Positions 23,898 through 31,861 of a stretch of DNA of 64,000 nt are shown here, in pieces. The notes below the pieces were generated by a model. The model was not told the origin of the DNA, searched no databases, and saw nothing but the letters and a program-made list of their open reading frames with translations. The stretch is from Woeseia sp. GTDB lineage: Bacteria > Pseudomonadota > Gammaproteobacteria > Steroidobacterales > Woeseiaceae. The position numbers were made by a program, and so were the translations under genes. The first letter of the stretch is position 1. Each line of letters opens with the position of its first letter. The stretch spans positions 62,001 to 126,000 of the forward strand of contig JAJFKW010000002.1 of NCBI GenBank assembly GCA_021773015.1, given 5' to 3'.

Positions 23898-24155
23898 ATG
23901 ACCGAAGAATTGACGCAAGTTGCAACATTCGATAATGAGTTATCTGCGGAAGTTCCCGCAGGGTTGCTAAGGAGCGAAGGCGTGCCGACCAAAGTTCGGT
24001 GGATTTCGCCGTTGCTTGGCGTTGTTGATGATGTGCGAGTTTATGTGCCAGCATCTTTAGCACATCGTGCACGGTGGTTCATCAATTCCTCGAAGGTCAC
24101 TGATGCTGAATTGGACTTCGCTGCGACCGGTCAGCTAAACAGCGATGACTCGTAA
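23898..24155 (+). CDS. DUF2007-like putative signal-transducing protein
   Basis: 85 aa, soluble. The layout VATFDNELSAEVPAGLLRSEG followed by VRVYVPASLAHRARWFI fits the small DUF2007 domain, which resembles a nucleotide- or metabolite-sensing ferredoxin-like fold. It is 53 bp upstream of the following lipoprotein gene. Ribosome-binding site weak. Function unknown. Confidence 0.65.
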   Translation: MTEELTQVATFDNELSAEVPAGLLRSEGVPTKVRWISPLLGVVDDVRVYVPASLAHRARWFINSSKVTDAELDFAATGQLNSDDS

Positions 24156-24207
24156 AGGTTGTGAACGCTGACACCAACGCAACGCAAAACTAAATAGGAA
24201 ACAGCCA

Positions 24208-25221
24208 ATGTGGAAAAAAATTGCTTTCGCGATTGTGGCGTCCACAATTCTCGCCGGCTGCGAGCTGCTTGCTGCAGATCGCGTAGCCAATCCGGCGCAT
24301 CAGTCCTGTGCCGTATCTGCCGCCGATCGGGCATGGATTGACCGCGCAGTGGCAGCGTGGAGCATGGCCAAGCATCACATCACCAGCATGGGTGAGATCG
24401 ACAATTTCCCGGCGGTTTTCTTTAGCGCGGATTGCGTGCTAAGCAGCAGCAATGCCCTAACCGGCGACGACAAGGCAGTCAATTGGAATGCCAATAGTCA
24501 CGACGGCATTATCATGCTACCGGATGGCGACAAGATGCCAGCGGGCGTTACGTCATTCACTAGCGCAGATGAAGAAATGGCGTACTTCGTCATGTCCACG
24601 CCGAGCGTTTGGCGAAACGGTGGTGTTGATGGTGGACCGCTAGGTCTTGATACTCTGATGGTCGCAGTGATGCTGCATGAGGGCACACACGTAGCGCAAT
24701 CGATGACGTACGGCAAGAGAGTAACGGCGCTTGAACAGCGCTATTCGCTGCCCGAGTCGTTTAACGATGATAGTTTGCAGGAGCGCTTCGAAAAGAACGA
24801 AGCCTTCTCCGCATCAATCGTCAAAGAGACCGACCTTTTTTTCCAGGCAGCGGTGGCGAGCGATGATGAAACTGCACGTCGGCTCGCACGTGAAGCACGA
24901 GACCTCATGCTGACGCGCGCGGACCGCTGGTACACAGGCGATGATAAATTTTGGCGCGAGGCCGAGGATATCTGGTTGACGTTTGAAGGGTCGGGTCAAT
25001 GGGTGGCGTATAAATGGCTCATCAGTGACCACGGTGGCGCCGCAGCGGCGTCGAAGGCGGTGCCCGGGTTTGCGCGACGCAGCAGGTGGTGGTCGCAGAA
25101 CGAAGGTCTCGGAATTGCGCTCACACTTGACCGTCTAGGTGATCCGAGTTGGAAACGCCATGCTTTTGGCGATGGAGAAAAAACTATTCTGGAAATGCTC
25201 GATCTTGAGCTAAATGAATGA
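24208..25221 (+). CDS. Lipoprotein with HExxH-like HEGTH metal motif
   Basis: 337 aa. MWKKIAFAIVASTILAGCEL has a lipobox (LAGC). AVMLHEGTHVAQSM (about residues 150-163) puts two histidines and a glutamate in an HExxH arrangement, consistent with a zinc metalloprotease-like fold; a possible third ligand region is ERFEKNEAFSASI. Alpha-helical remainder. Preceded by AGGAAA. No named family is recognised. Predicted to sit at the inner or outer membrane facing the periplasm. Confidence 0.75.
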   Translation: MWKKIAFAIVASTILAGCELLAADRVANPAHQSCAVSAADRAWIDRAVAAWSMAKHHITSMGEIDNFPAVFFSADCVLSSSNALTGDDKAVNWNANSHDGIIMLPDGDKMPAGVTSFTSADEEMAYFVMSTPSVWRNGGVDGGPLGLDTLMVAVMLHEGTHVAQSMTYGKRVTALEQRYSLPESFNDDSLQERFEKNEAFSASIVKETDLFFQAAVASDDETARRLAREARDLMLTRADRWYTGDDKFWREAEDIWLTFEGSGQWVAYKWLISDHGGAAAASKAVPGFARRSRWWSQNEGLGIALTLDRLGDPSWKRHAFGDGEKTILEMLDLELNE

Positions 25222-25251
25222 CGTCGCCTTATAGCCGAAAATGAGGATCCG

Positions 25252-25293
25252 TGGTCAGACCGGAGTTTTCAGGAATGTGCAGTCTGCCCCCAA
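25252..25293. repeat. F2 dispersed palindromic repeat (degenerate)
   Basis: TGGTCAGACCGGAGTTTTCAG and AATGTGCAGTCTGCCCCCAA. Arms carry several mismatches. Confidence 0.7.
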
Positions 25294-25296
25294 TGA

Positions 25297-25370
25297 CGCG
25301 GTAGCGGACGTTTTGCCCAATGTTACCCGAATGTCTGGTTATTACGGCAAAGCAACCCTTAGGCAAAGTG
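25297..25370. repeat. F4 repeat copy
   Basis: GCGGTAGCGGACGTTTTGCCC, TTACCCGAATGTCTGGTT and GGCAAAGCAACCC follow the F4 block order directly after an F2 copy. Confidence 0.65.
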
Positions 25371-25430
25371 CTATCTCGCGCAATAGTCATCGGCCGTCAC
25401 CGGTCCGATACCGGTTGCCGCTATCTTGAG

Positions 25431-25832
25431 TTATTTCTTGTTCTTGTCGTCCCAGATCTTTGGCTCCCAAAGTTCGATTTTGTTGCCCTCGGGGTCCATG
25501 ATCCAAGCGAACACCCCGTTTTCGTGATACTCCGGGCCTTGTTGTATGTCGATGCCCGCGGTCGTCAGTTGCTCGACCATCGCCTCCAGGTCGTCGACGC
25601 GGTAATTGATCATGAACGTCGACTCACTGGGACTAAACCAATCGCTGTCCCGTTCCGCGACGTGCCATACGGTAGTCCCCTTGTCCTCAGCAGTATCCTC
25701 TTTCCACTCGAGAATGGCGGCGCCAAACTCCTCCATCCGCATACCCAGGTGCTTCTCGTACCACGACGACAGTGCCTTTCCCTCTCCTTGCGACTTGAAG
25801 AACACGCCGCCGATTCCCGTTACTTTAGCCAT
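25431..25832 (-). CDS. VOC-family (glyoxalase/dioxygenase-like) protein
   Basis: 133 aa with two beta-alpha-beta-beta-beta modules. The N-terminal module has VTGIGGVFFKSQGEGKALSSWYEKHLGM (in part: ALSSWYEKHLGMR), and the C-terminal module ends FAWIMDPEGNKIELWEPK, the classic VOC close with the metal-ligand glutamate. Metal-dependent isomerase, dioxygenase or resistance roles exist in the family; none can be picked here. GAGGAA precedes the ATG, and lies inside a tiny upstream ORF. Confidence 0.88.
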   Translation of the reverse strand: MAKVTGIGGVFFKSQGEGKALSSWYEKHLGMRMEEFGAAILEWKEDTAEDKGTTVWHVAERDSDWFSPSESTFMINYRVDDLEAMVEQLTTAGIDIQQGPEYHENGVFAWIMDPEGNKIELWEPKIWDDKNKK

Positions 25833-25838
25833 GCTTTC

Positions 25839-25928
25839 TCATTCCTCTGCTGTTGCACGCCGGTTCACAACCGTGCAACCGAGTGTGATTACGACTGCGA
25901 TAAACAACACCGCGTTGCTTTTTCTCAT
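25839..25928 (-). CDS. 29-aa lipoprotein-like leader peptide
   Basis: From the ATG at 25928 (with GGAGATCGGCA upstream) a 29-aa frame starts MRKSNAVLFIAVVITLGC, i.e. a lipobox-like signal (TLGC), and stops 6 bp before the VOC start. The VOC ribosome-binding site lies in its last codons, so the two may be coupled. Entericidin-like small lipoproteins look similar. It is too short for certainty. Confidence 0.4.
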   Translation of the reverse strand: MRKSNAVLFIAVVITLGCTVVNRRATAEE

Positions 25929-26310
25929 TGCCGATCTCCAGTCCTATTGATGCTAACTCTGAATTCCATCGACGTGATCGGATGACGGAATTGCCCCACA
26001 CTGCCCGTCATAACCTTGGAGCTGCGGTATTGGTTAAAGGCAATGCAGCAGCTTTGGGTTGCGGACTCAAGCGGTTGATACACGTTTCGTCACGCATCAT
26101 TCTATGTTTCCAAAATCGCGGTCAACGAAGGATCGAAAATCGTTATCGAAAACGTGATTCCATTCTGCCTATACTCTCCTAACTGATTTGTCAGATGCGG
26201 TCGCTGCCACATCCCGTTGGATCGGTATCCATTGAGATTCATCGAGTGTGCTATTCACATATTGAAAGAAGGTACTAGACCAATTGTGTACATGAGCAAT
26301 TTCTCAGTGG
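25929..26310. other. Spacer without a supported gene
   Basis: About 380 bp. It may carry the promoter of the leftward VOC unit. I see no repeat of the four families here beyond weak F4-like words (TTTGGGTTGCGGACTC at about 26053), no tRNA and no clear terminator. Confidence 0.45.
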
Positions 26311-26793
26311 TCATTCCCAATCAACGGGCACCCACGAATGCCATAGCATTTTCCACTCACCGCCCTCTTTGATCAGAACATCGAGGTATAGGTTTGTCGC
26401 AGATACTGGGTCAGGCTGGTCGGCTATTTTCAGGACCGCTGTGCCGATATACCTCCGTGTCGCCATGTCTCCGTTAACGACTATAACGGGATCGCGATAG
26501 ATATTGCTTTCGATTACGATGTCTCGAAATGCGCCGTTGTAAAAGTCTTGTATAGCTTCCCGGCCCGTTAAAGCTGCTTGCCCAGCAGGCAAGAGCGTAG
26601 GATTAGCAGCAAAATAGCTAAGATAGCGATCCGTCATTTCGCCCGTTGGAAGGCCGGACAGAGATACCTCGGCAATCTCGATCAGCTGAGCCATAATTGC
26701 TTTAGATTCCGAGGGTGATGCAGCGTCCTTAGCGTAGGCTATCGTCTGAAAAGCAATAAAAAACAGAACTACTTGAAGAAGATGCTTTGTCAT
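26311..26793 (-). CDS. Exported SnoaL/NTF2-like protein
   Basis: 160 aa from the ATG at 26793 (AAAGGAAAGGG upstream). Signal peptide MTKHLLQVVLFFIAFQTIAYA. The mature part has the NTF2-like cone pattern: LIEIAEVSLSG, YLSYFAANPTLLPAG, GREAIQDFYNGAF and GEWKMLWHSWVP. DUF4440/SnoaL-type proteins bind small ligands or act as isomerases or hydrolases; no catalytic set is evident. Single gene. Confidence 0.75.
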   Translation of the reverse strand: MTKHLLQVVLFFIAFQTIAYAKDAASPSESKAIMAQLIEIAEVSLSGLPTGEMTDRYLSYFAANPTLLPAGQAALTGREAIQDFYNGAFRDIVIESNIYRDPVIVVNGDMATRRYIGTAVLKIADQPDPVSATNLYLDVLIKEGGEWKMLWHSWVPVDWE

Positions 26794-26913
26794 TGCCCTT
26801 TCCTTTGCCCGGTTAGTGGCCTGAATTCTAGAAAATGTCATGTCCCCACCAATCGCTGCCAATTTGAAGGCGCACATTTAATCCCGAAATCTTTTGCTGA
26901 GTGCTGCAACTTC

Positions 26914-26980
26914 AGCTTTGGGACATTAGCGGATTTTTTCCCAATAATACTCGAATGTCTGGTTTTGAGGGCAAGAACCA
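26914..26980. repeat. F4 repeat copy
   Basis: TTGGGACATTAGCGGATTTTTTC, ATACTCGAATGTCTGG and GAGGGCAAGAACC, immediately left of F1 copy D. Confidence 0.65.
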
Positions 26981-26990
26981 TAAGGACGAT

Positions 26991-27153
26991 CTATAAGGAC
27001 ACCCACGATAAGTCTGACGTCTCCAATCGCAATAGGCGAAAATTTGGGTCAATTTCGGATTCTCGTGTTTCATCCCCGACTCGTTTCTAATTCAGGCCGT
27101 CTGTATCAGCCATTATTGTGGGTGTCCTTATAGATTCGTGGGTGTCCTTATAG
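26991..27153. repeat. F1 dispersed repeat, copy D, with iterated right end
   Basis: Starts CTATAAGGACACCCACGATA and ends at GTGGGTGTCCTTATAG (27118-27133), which is the exact reverse complement of the start apart from flanking bases. The end motif is then repeated (GTGGGTGTCCTTATAG at 27138-27153) and trails off in several TTATAGATT words to about 27200. The core differs from copies A-C, so termini are conserved better than the interior. Confidence 0.85.
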
Positions 27154-27391
27154 ATTTCACTTTTAGATTTCTTATAGATTTTATAGATTGTTCTAGATTC
27201 TCATCTTCACCAATAGTAGTCATTCGAATGTGGTTCCGTGACGGTCCGTTTACGGCAAATAGCAGACACCCGACCGGTGCCGCCTGGCTGTCGGGGTCCT
27301 GTCTCGCCGGGTAGAAGTGGGGTAGGCTGTTCGGCGTCACCCCGACGGTCTCGCTTGCAGCAGACTGCAATACGTCGCTGGATAGATAACC
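27154..27391. other. Spacer with iterated F1 ends and F4 fragment
   Basis: Contains TTATAGATT iterations and, at about 27240-27270, an F4-like GGTCCGTTTACGGCAAATAGCAG. A minus-strand frame crosses it but is made of repeat sequence and is not called. Confidence 0.45.
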
Positions 27392-28063
27392 ATTCAAAAC
27401 ACAACGTCTCAATACAGTCTGATCGAGGAAATTGCCCACGCGGTCAGCCACGGCATCGGCCTGATCCTGAGCATTGCCGGTTTTTCGTGGATGCTTAATT
27501 TTTCGATCGACGCGTCGGATCCGTGGCGGATTGTCGCCAGCAGCATTTACGGATTCGGTATGATCTCTTTGTTTCTAACCTCGACCTTGTACCACGGCTT
27601 GCACTCATCACCGAATAAACATCTGTACAAGCTGCTCGATCACTGCGCGATCTATCTGCTGATTGCTGGCACCGCCACCCCTTTCCTGCTCGTAGCGATG
27701 CGAACCGATACCGGTTGGTGGATGTTCGGGGCCATGTGGGCATTGGCGGCAGCCGGAGTCCTGACCAAGCTTTGGCATGGGCATCGGTATCCCCGATTGT
27801 CGCTCGCGAGTTATCTCCTCATGGGCTGGCTTTTGTTACTCGTGGCGCGCCAAATGACGGAAGCGATCGGTGCTAACGGCATGATCTGGTTGATCGCCGG
27901 CGGCCTCTGCTACTCAGTGGGTGCGGCCTTTTATGTGGCGAAGAAAATGTACTTTCATCACGTCATCTGGCACTTATTTGTGCTCGCAGGAGCGGCCTGC
28001 CATTTCCTCGCCGTGATCTGGTATGTGCTGCCTGTACACCCGGTTCTCCCGAGCAGCGGCTAG
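27392..28063 (+). CDS. Hemolysin III-family (YqfA/PAQR-like) membrane protein with no standard start codon
   Basis: Seven-helix membrane protein of the HlyIII/PAQR group. YHGLHSSPNKHLYKLLDHCAI carries the first metal/active-site motif (quoted partly: LYHGLHS and LLDHCAIY) and MYFHHVIWHLFVLAGAACHF the last histidines. Conserved N-terminal coding (EEIAHAVSHGIGLILS) precedes the first ATG at 27491, so the real protein should start about 30 codons earlier. That stretch, back to a TAG at 27383, has no ATG, GTG or TTG; I place the start at an ATT (27392). Alternatives are a start at 27491 with a truncated first helix, or loss of the start codon. Confidence 0.75.
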   Translation: MQNTTSQYSLIEEIAHAVSHGIGLILSIAGFSWMLNFSIDASDPWRIVASSIYGFGMISLFLTSTLYHGLHSSPNKHLYKLLDHCAIYLLIAGTATPFLLVAMRTDTGWWMFGAMWALAAAGVLTKLWHGHRYPRLSLASYLLMGWLLLLVARQMTEAIGANGMIWLIAGGLCYSVGAAFYVAKKMYFHHVIWHLFVLAGAACHFLAVIWYVLPVHPVLPSSG

Positions 28064-28089
28064 GCATTCGAAATTATCGAAAGTCTTGA

Positions 28090-28280
28090 TTGGGCCACAG
28101 GGAGGCCTATTTACCGATACTACCCGAATGCCTGCTTCCGTCGGTGAAGCAGTTATCTGCGCAGAATATTTTCACGACCGACTACTTGAGTGTCCGCTCT
28201 GAACGAAAGCAGCGGTTCATATTGATAACATTTCACAATTCCGAACGTCTGCTCACGGTCAAAAGCGACTGTTCCTCAAC
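28090..28280. repeat. F4 repeat copies
   Basis: Left unit 28094-28165 (GGGCCACAGGGAGGCC, TACTACCCGAATGCCTGCTTCCG, GTGAAGCAGTTAT) and right unit 28249-28277 (CGAACGTCTGCTCACGGTCAAAAGCGACTG). Confidence 0.65.
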
Positions 28281-28317
28281 GCCAAGTTCTGAACCGAACG
28301 GCGCGACTTCTGTCGTT

Positions 28318-28683
28318 CTAGTCTACTGCACTCTCAGAGCCGAAGAGTTCGGCAACTCGTTCGCTTCTCGGTCTGGCTCTGACCTCGAGTGGCACAAAGA
28401 AGTGGTGGTAGATGCCGACAATCACCATCGTCAGGACGAAGAATAGAATTATCAATGTCGTGGCCCAGGCGAATCCAATCAGACTACGAATCTCCGCGCC
28501 GAAATAGCCTATAGAAACAACTGCTATCGTCACCGCAATAAACGTGGGGACTGAGTTCTTCCAGGCTACCGATATCTTCGAAGCACATCCAGGGCAATTA
28601 ATTCTACGAGCTGGGCCAAGACACTGCTTCCGCAACCAACTAATTGTCGGATTATTGCAGTGTGGACAGTTAAGTCTCTTCAC
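28318..28683 (-). CDS. Zinc-ribbon membrane protein of unknown function
   Basis: The start is the GTG at 28683, preceded by GGAGG at 6 nt; 121 aa. The N-terminus has two CxxC knuckles (CPHCNN... and CPGCAS) about 20 residues apart, a zinc ribbon. Two helices follow (FIAVTIAVVSIGYFGAEI and ATTLIILFFVLTMVIVGIYHHFF). The basic/acidic tail is cytoplasmic. No family name assigned. It ends close to an F4 copy and is followed by the catabolic island to its right. Confidence 0.65.
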   Translation of the reverse strand: MKRLNCPHCNNPTISWLRKQCLGPARRINCPGCASKISVAWKNSVPTFIAVTIAVVSIGYFGAEIRSLIGFAWATTLIILFFVLTMVIVGIYHHFFVPLEVRARPRSERVAELFGSESAVD

Positions 28684-28796
28684 TTCGATCCTCCATCTCG
28701 TGTGGGGCACCTCGAAAGACGATACCTCACCGCAATCTCGATCGAGAGTTGCGCGGCCAGTTCCGACACGAGCTTGCCACTGGAAAGACTGTCGGC

Positions 28797-28826
28797 CTCG
28801 GGTCAGTAGTCGTCATTCTAACTCAA
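28797..28826. repeat. F4 repeat fragment, last before the catabolic island
   Basis: CTCGGGTCAGTAGTCGTCATTCTAACTCAA resembles the left end of the copy at 22408. I find no F1-F4 sequence between here and about 59.5 kb. Confidence 0.55.
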
Positions 28827-28874
28827 TCTGTGAATTAGGCATCATACCGAAGTTTTCATGAGAAAAGCGTTAGC

Positions 28875-29645
28875 TCAATATCCTGGACGATGTGATCGAC
28901 CGCCGTCGGCGACAATATTACTCCCAACGACGTATCTCGACAGCGGTGAGCAAAGAAATACGACGATATTGGCAATTTCATCTGGCTTTCCCATACGGCC
29001 CAGAGGAATCTCTCGCGTTTTTGTCTCTACATATTTTGAGTTTTCATTTTCTAACTTTTCCCAAATGCCGTTAATCGAGTAGACAGGGCCAGGTGAAACC
29101 ATATTGACCCGTGTGCCATCGGCAATTAGTTCGTGTGACAATCCCTTCGTTGCATGGACCAAAGCAGCTTTCGTAGCGCCGTACGCGTCAAAGCGCTTGG
29201 CGCTGCTTGCGGACGTAGAACCGACAACGACCACAGCGGCATCACCTCGTTCTTTTACGGAATTTGAAAGTTTCGATCTTGCGACCGAAAGTATGGTCGA
29301 CAAGCTAAGAATCTCCACTTCATAATTTCTGCGCCACGCCTGTTCCGACACTCCCGTTGCCATTGCACTGGCATTAGCAATGAAAATATCCAGTCCGCCG
29401 AGACGGTCAATGGCCGTTTTTGCCCAACTGAGCGTGGTACTTTGCTCTCCAAGGTCGATGACTGAGCCTCTCACTGCGCTGGCGGTAGACGGCAGATTGT
29501 TCTCAGCGATCCGAATCTGCGATTTGTTTCGAGCGCAAAATTCAACGTTGCAGCCCTCAGCGGCAAGGCGTTGAACGACTGCAAAGCCGATGCCGCGTGA
29601 TCCGCCTGTTACAAGGGCTCGTGTTCCGGCAAGACCTGTGTCCAT
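28875..29645 (-). CDS. Short-chain dehydrogenase/reductase, distal gene of GntR operon
   Basis: 256 aa, classical SDR. NAD(P)-binding TGGSRGIGFAVV (about 13-24), ANASAM in place of NNAG, catalytic YxxxK in YGATKAALV and the C-terminal VVGSNIVADGG. AGGAGG lies 9 nt before the ATG. It is the fifth gene of a leftward operon with GntR, isochorismatase, PfkB kinase and phosphorylase, and probably oxidises or reduces a sugar- or base-derived intermediate. Confidence 0.92.
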   Translation of the reverse strand: MDTGLAGTRALVTGGSRGIGFAVVQRLAAEGCNVEFCARNKSQIRIAENNLPSTASAVRGSVIDLGEQSTTLSWAKTAIDRLGGLDIFIANASAMATGVSEQAWRRNYEVEILSLSTILSVARSKLSNSVKERGDAAVVVVGSTSASSAKRFDAYGATKAALVHATKGLSHELIADGTRVNMVSPGPVYSINGIWEKLENENSKYVETKTREIPLGRMGKPDEIANIVVFLCSPLSRYVVGSNIVADGGRSHRPGY

Positions 29646-29684
29646 TCTGGCTATCCTCCTAAGCGCCGCCCGTAACTTGTCATT

Positions 29685-30431
29685 TCAGGTATCTACGGAG
29701 ACCAGTGCTTGAAGTGCGGTGGTGATAAGTACTTTCTCGCTTTCGGCTTGCTGTTCTGCAGACATCTTATGCTTCGTTAAACTATTGACGCTGGACACAC
29801 ACAAGCTCCCAACTTTGCAATGCAAAACACCGCCAACCGTTATGAGCGCTGAGGTTTCCATGTCGACTGCCAGAACATTGTTGCTAATTAGACTCTCAAA
29901 ATTGGCGGCGACGCGAGACTCTGATGCGCCGTCCAACGCGAACATGTCGCGATAGAATCCGTCGTAACTGGCGAAGGACCCTACATGGGTACGTACGGAT
30001 TGCGACTCTGACGCGCTGCTCAGCGCGGCGACAATTTCTGTGTCCGCGCGGCAGTCATTGGCCTCTGGTGAGTAGGCTTTTGACGTTCCTTCGTGAATGA
30101 TTGCGCTATCTGCAATGACCACATCACCGATCTCCACTGGAGGCAAGCCGATGCTTGTACCGATGCGCAGGAATATTGACGCGCCAAGGTCCGCGAGCTC
30201 GTGTAGAACGATCGCCGCAATCGGCGCCCCCATGCCAAATGCGGCGAGCGTAATTGGAATCCCGTTGTAACTGCCAGTGGCCGTGGCTAAGCCGCGATTG
30301 ACCGGAAAATGTCGTACGTCGTCCAAATGGCCACTTAAGCGTTGCACTCGGCCCGGGTCACCCAACAAAATTACGCGATCGGCAATTTGGTCTCTACTGC
30401 AGCCCAAGTACCATGCTTTCTGGCTATTCAA
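29685..30431 (-). CDS. Uridine phosphorylase-like nucleoside phosphorylase
   Basis: 248 aa, nucleoside phosphorylase-I fold. ILLGDPGRVQRL (about 22-33) and LRIGTSIGL (about 88-96) are phosphate- and ribose-binding regions, and AVDMETSALITV (about 190-201) holds the ribose-binding Met-Glu pair seen in uridine phosphorylases. It splits a nucleoside with phosphate to base and pentose-1-phosphate. It starts at a TTG 3 bp after the PfkB stop. Its neighbours imply that a nucleoside, possibly modified, is the substrate. Confidence 0.88.
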   Translation of the reverse strand: MNSQKAWYLGCSRDQIADRVILLGDPGRVQRLSGHLDDVRHFPVNRGLATATGSYNGIPITLAAFGMGAPIAAIVLHELADLGASIFLRIGTSIGLPPVEIGDVVIADSAIIHEGTSKAYSPEANDCRADTEIVAALSSASESQSVRTHVGSFASYDGFYRDMFALDGASESRVAANFESLISNNVLAVDMETSALITVGGVLHCKVGSLCVSSVNSLTKHKMSAEQQAESEKVLITTALQALVSVDT

Positions 30432-30434
30432 TTC

Positions 30435-31289
30435 CTAGTCCTCACTTGATCGACTCCGCAACAGTTCTGCCGCCGCATCGATGCCACTGCGCGCGATCGA
30501 CTTGAGATCACTGTCGCCATCGGTGAGCGCCTTCAAACAACCGCCCGCCAAGGTGTCCCCAGCACCGGATGCATCGTTGAATGTTATCTGCGCAACCTGG
30601 ACCGTCGCGCGTAGATCGCCTTGCTCAATGAGAATTGGGTTCTCGCCGTCGGTTTGAACGATAAGCGGTGCCGAACGCTCTCGGCGTGCCAGGGATTCAT
30701 CGATCCAATCACGCTCAGCACTATTGCAAAAAATGAAGTCGGCACGAGCGCCGAGTTGCTTTCGAAAATCGACGGGATACGAAAGAGGATCGTTTTTTGC
30801 AACCCAGGCAACTTTGCAACGATCACTGGCCAGTGAAAGTGCGCGTTGCCCAATTTCAGGCGGCCCCACAGTCACGCAGAGAAGATCCGCCTCACGAATG
30901 AGGTTGGCTTGCGGCGTGCTCAATGTCTCGCGTCCGAGCATTCCGGGATCAAAGCAGCAACAGCAACTACCGTCTTCCTGATAGATCATAAAGCAAACCG
31001 GTGTTCTTCCAGATTCGACTGTTGCAACGCCGCTGGCATCGACTCTAGCATCAGATACGGATGTTCGAAAAAACGCTCCGAGGTCGTCGTCGCCGACCCA
31101 GCTGATGATCGATACCTTATTTGATTCTGACGGAAGAGGTCGTGCAGCATAAAGCGGACAACCGCCTGGACGCGGAAAGGCGTCGGCTGGCCGTTGTTTT
31201 ATCATTACCGTCTGATCGCCCTTGAAATAACCGTCCAGGACAGCGGGGTAGTCAATGGAGGCGTAACCGATGACAACAACGTTCTTCAT
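30435..31289 (-). CDS. PfkB-family sugar/nucleoside kinase
   Basis: 284 aa. The C-terminal signature NDASGAGDTLAGGCLKAL carries the catalytic Asp and anion hole (about residues 236-253). The N-terminus MKNVVVIGYASIDYPAVLDG is typical for the ribokinase fold. An unusual run of four cysteines (DGSCCCCFDPG, about 107-117) lies in the lid/sheet region. Its ATG overlaps the upstream stop (ATGA). Together with the phosphorylase it could phosphorylate a pentose or nucleoside (ribose, pseudouridine or similar). Confidence 0.88.
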   Translation of the reverse strand: MKNVVVIGYASIDYPAVLDGYFKGDQTVMIKQRPADAFPRPGGCPLYAARPLPSESNKVSIISWVGDDDLGAFFRTSVSDARVDASGVATVESGRTPVCFMIYQEDGSCCCCFDPGMLGRETLSTPQANLIREADLLCVTVGPPEIGQRALSLASDRCKVAWVAKNDPLSYPVDFRKQLGARADFIFCNSAERDWIDESLARRERSAPLIVQTDGENPILIEQGDLRATVQVAQITFNDASGAGDTLAGGCLKALTDGDSDLKSIARSGIDAAAELLRSRSSED

Positions 31290-31861
31290 GAAAGGCGCTC
31301 TACCGCTTCCGAAACTGGAACTACCCAGCCCATGTATCGATCAATGTCCTCAAGCGATGCGTCTGCAAGGTTGCTCCGATTAGAATTGACGGCGTCTTTA
31401 GCCACATAACATTTGTATCCCAGCGAAAATGCGTCTTGAACTGTTGCACGGATACATACGTTCGCTTTGACACCGCCAATAACAAGGCGATCGATCTTAA
31501 GTTCTCTAAGCAGGAGATCGAGATCTGTCGCATTGAACGCGCTCATGCGACGCTTCGTTACCAAAAATTCCCGCTCGCCGCGTGGAGCAACACTGTCAAT
31601 CAATTCAGAATCGAATTGTCCGTCGACACAATGCTCGGGTAGTTTGCGAGACTCGAAGTCGTCCACGTTCGGCCGATGTCGCTCGACGACAAATATAATG
31701 GGTCGCCCCGAAGTTCGGGCGGCATCGATCAATTGATTCACAGCGGGCAGAACATTCTCACTTTCAGAGTAGTAGTTACCGCCCTGTGGGTGAAAGAATG
31801 ATTTCTGCAAATCGATCAGAAGAAGCGCGCTTCCATCGTCCTGTGTTGCGGGCACTATCAC
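31286..31861 (-). CDS. Isochorismatase-family cysteine hydrolase
   Basis: 191 aa. The catalytic triad is visible: Asp in LLIDLQKSFF, Lys in LVTKRRMSAF and Cys in GVKANVCIRATVQDA. Starts at a GTG overlapping the GntR stop (GTGA). Members hydrolyse amides such as N-carbamoyl compounds, ureidoacrylate, nicotinamide or maleamate. Situated with a nucleoside phosphorylase and kinase, a ureido or carbamoyl product of base breakdown is a plausible substrate. Confidence 0.88.
   Translation of the reverse strand: MIVPATQDDGSALLLIDLQKSFFHPQGGNYYSESENVLPAVNQLIDAARTSGRPIIFVVERHRPNVDDFESRKLPEHCVDGQFDSELIDSVAPRGEREFLVTKRRMSAFNATDLDLLLRELKIDRLVIGGVKANVCIRATVQDAFSLGYKCYVAKDAVNSNRSNLADASLEDIDRYMGWVVPVSEAVERLS

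Noticed and set aside
25320-25985. 221-codon plus-strand frame
   Set aside because: It is antisense to the VOC gene, which has a clear domain and ribosome-binding site.
27128-27451. 107-codon minus-strand frame
   Set aside because: Formed from F1 ends and an F4 fragment and overlaps the conserved N-terminal coding of the hemolysin III-like gene.
10485-28826. CRISPR array
   Set aside because: Although repeats are many, they are widely scattered between genes, differ in sequence and have no regular spacers or cas genes.
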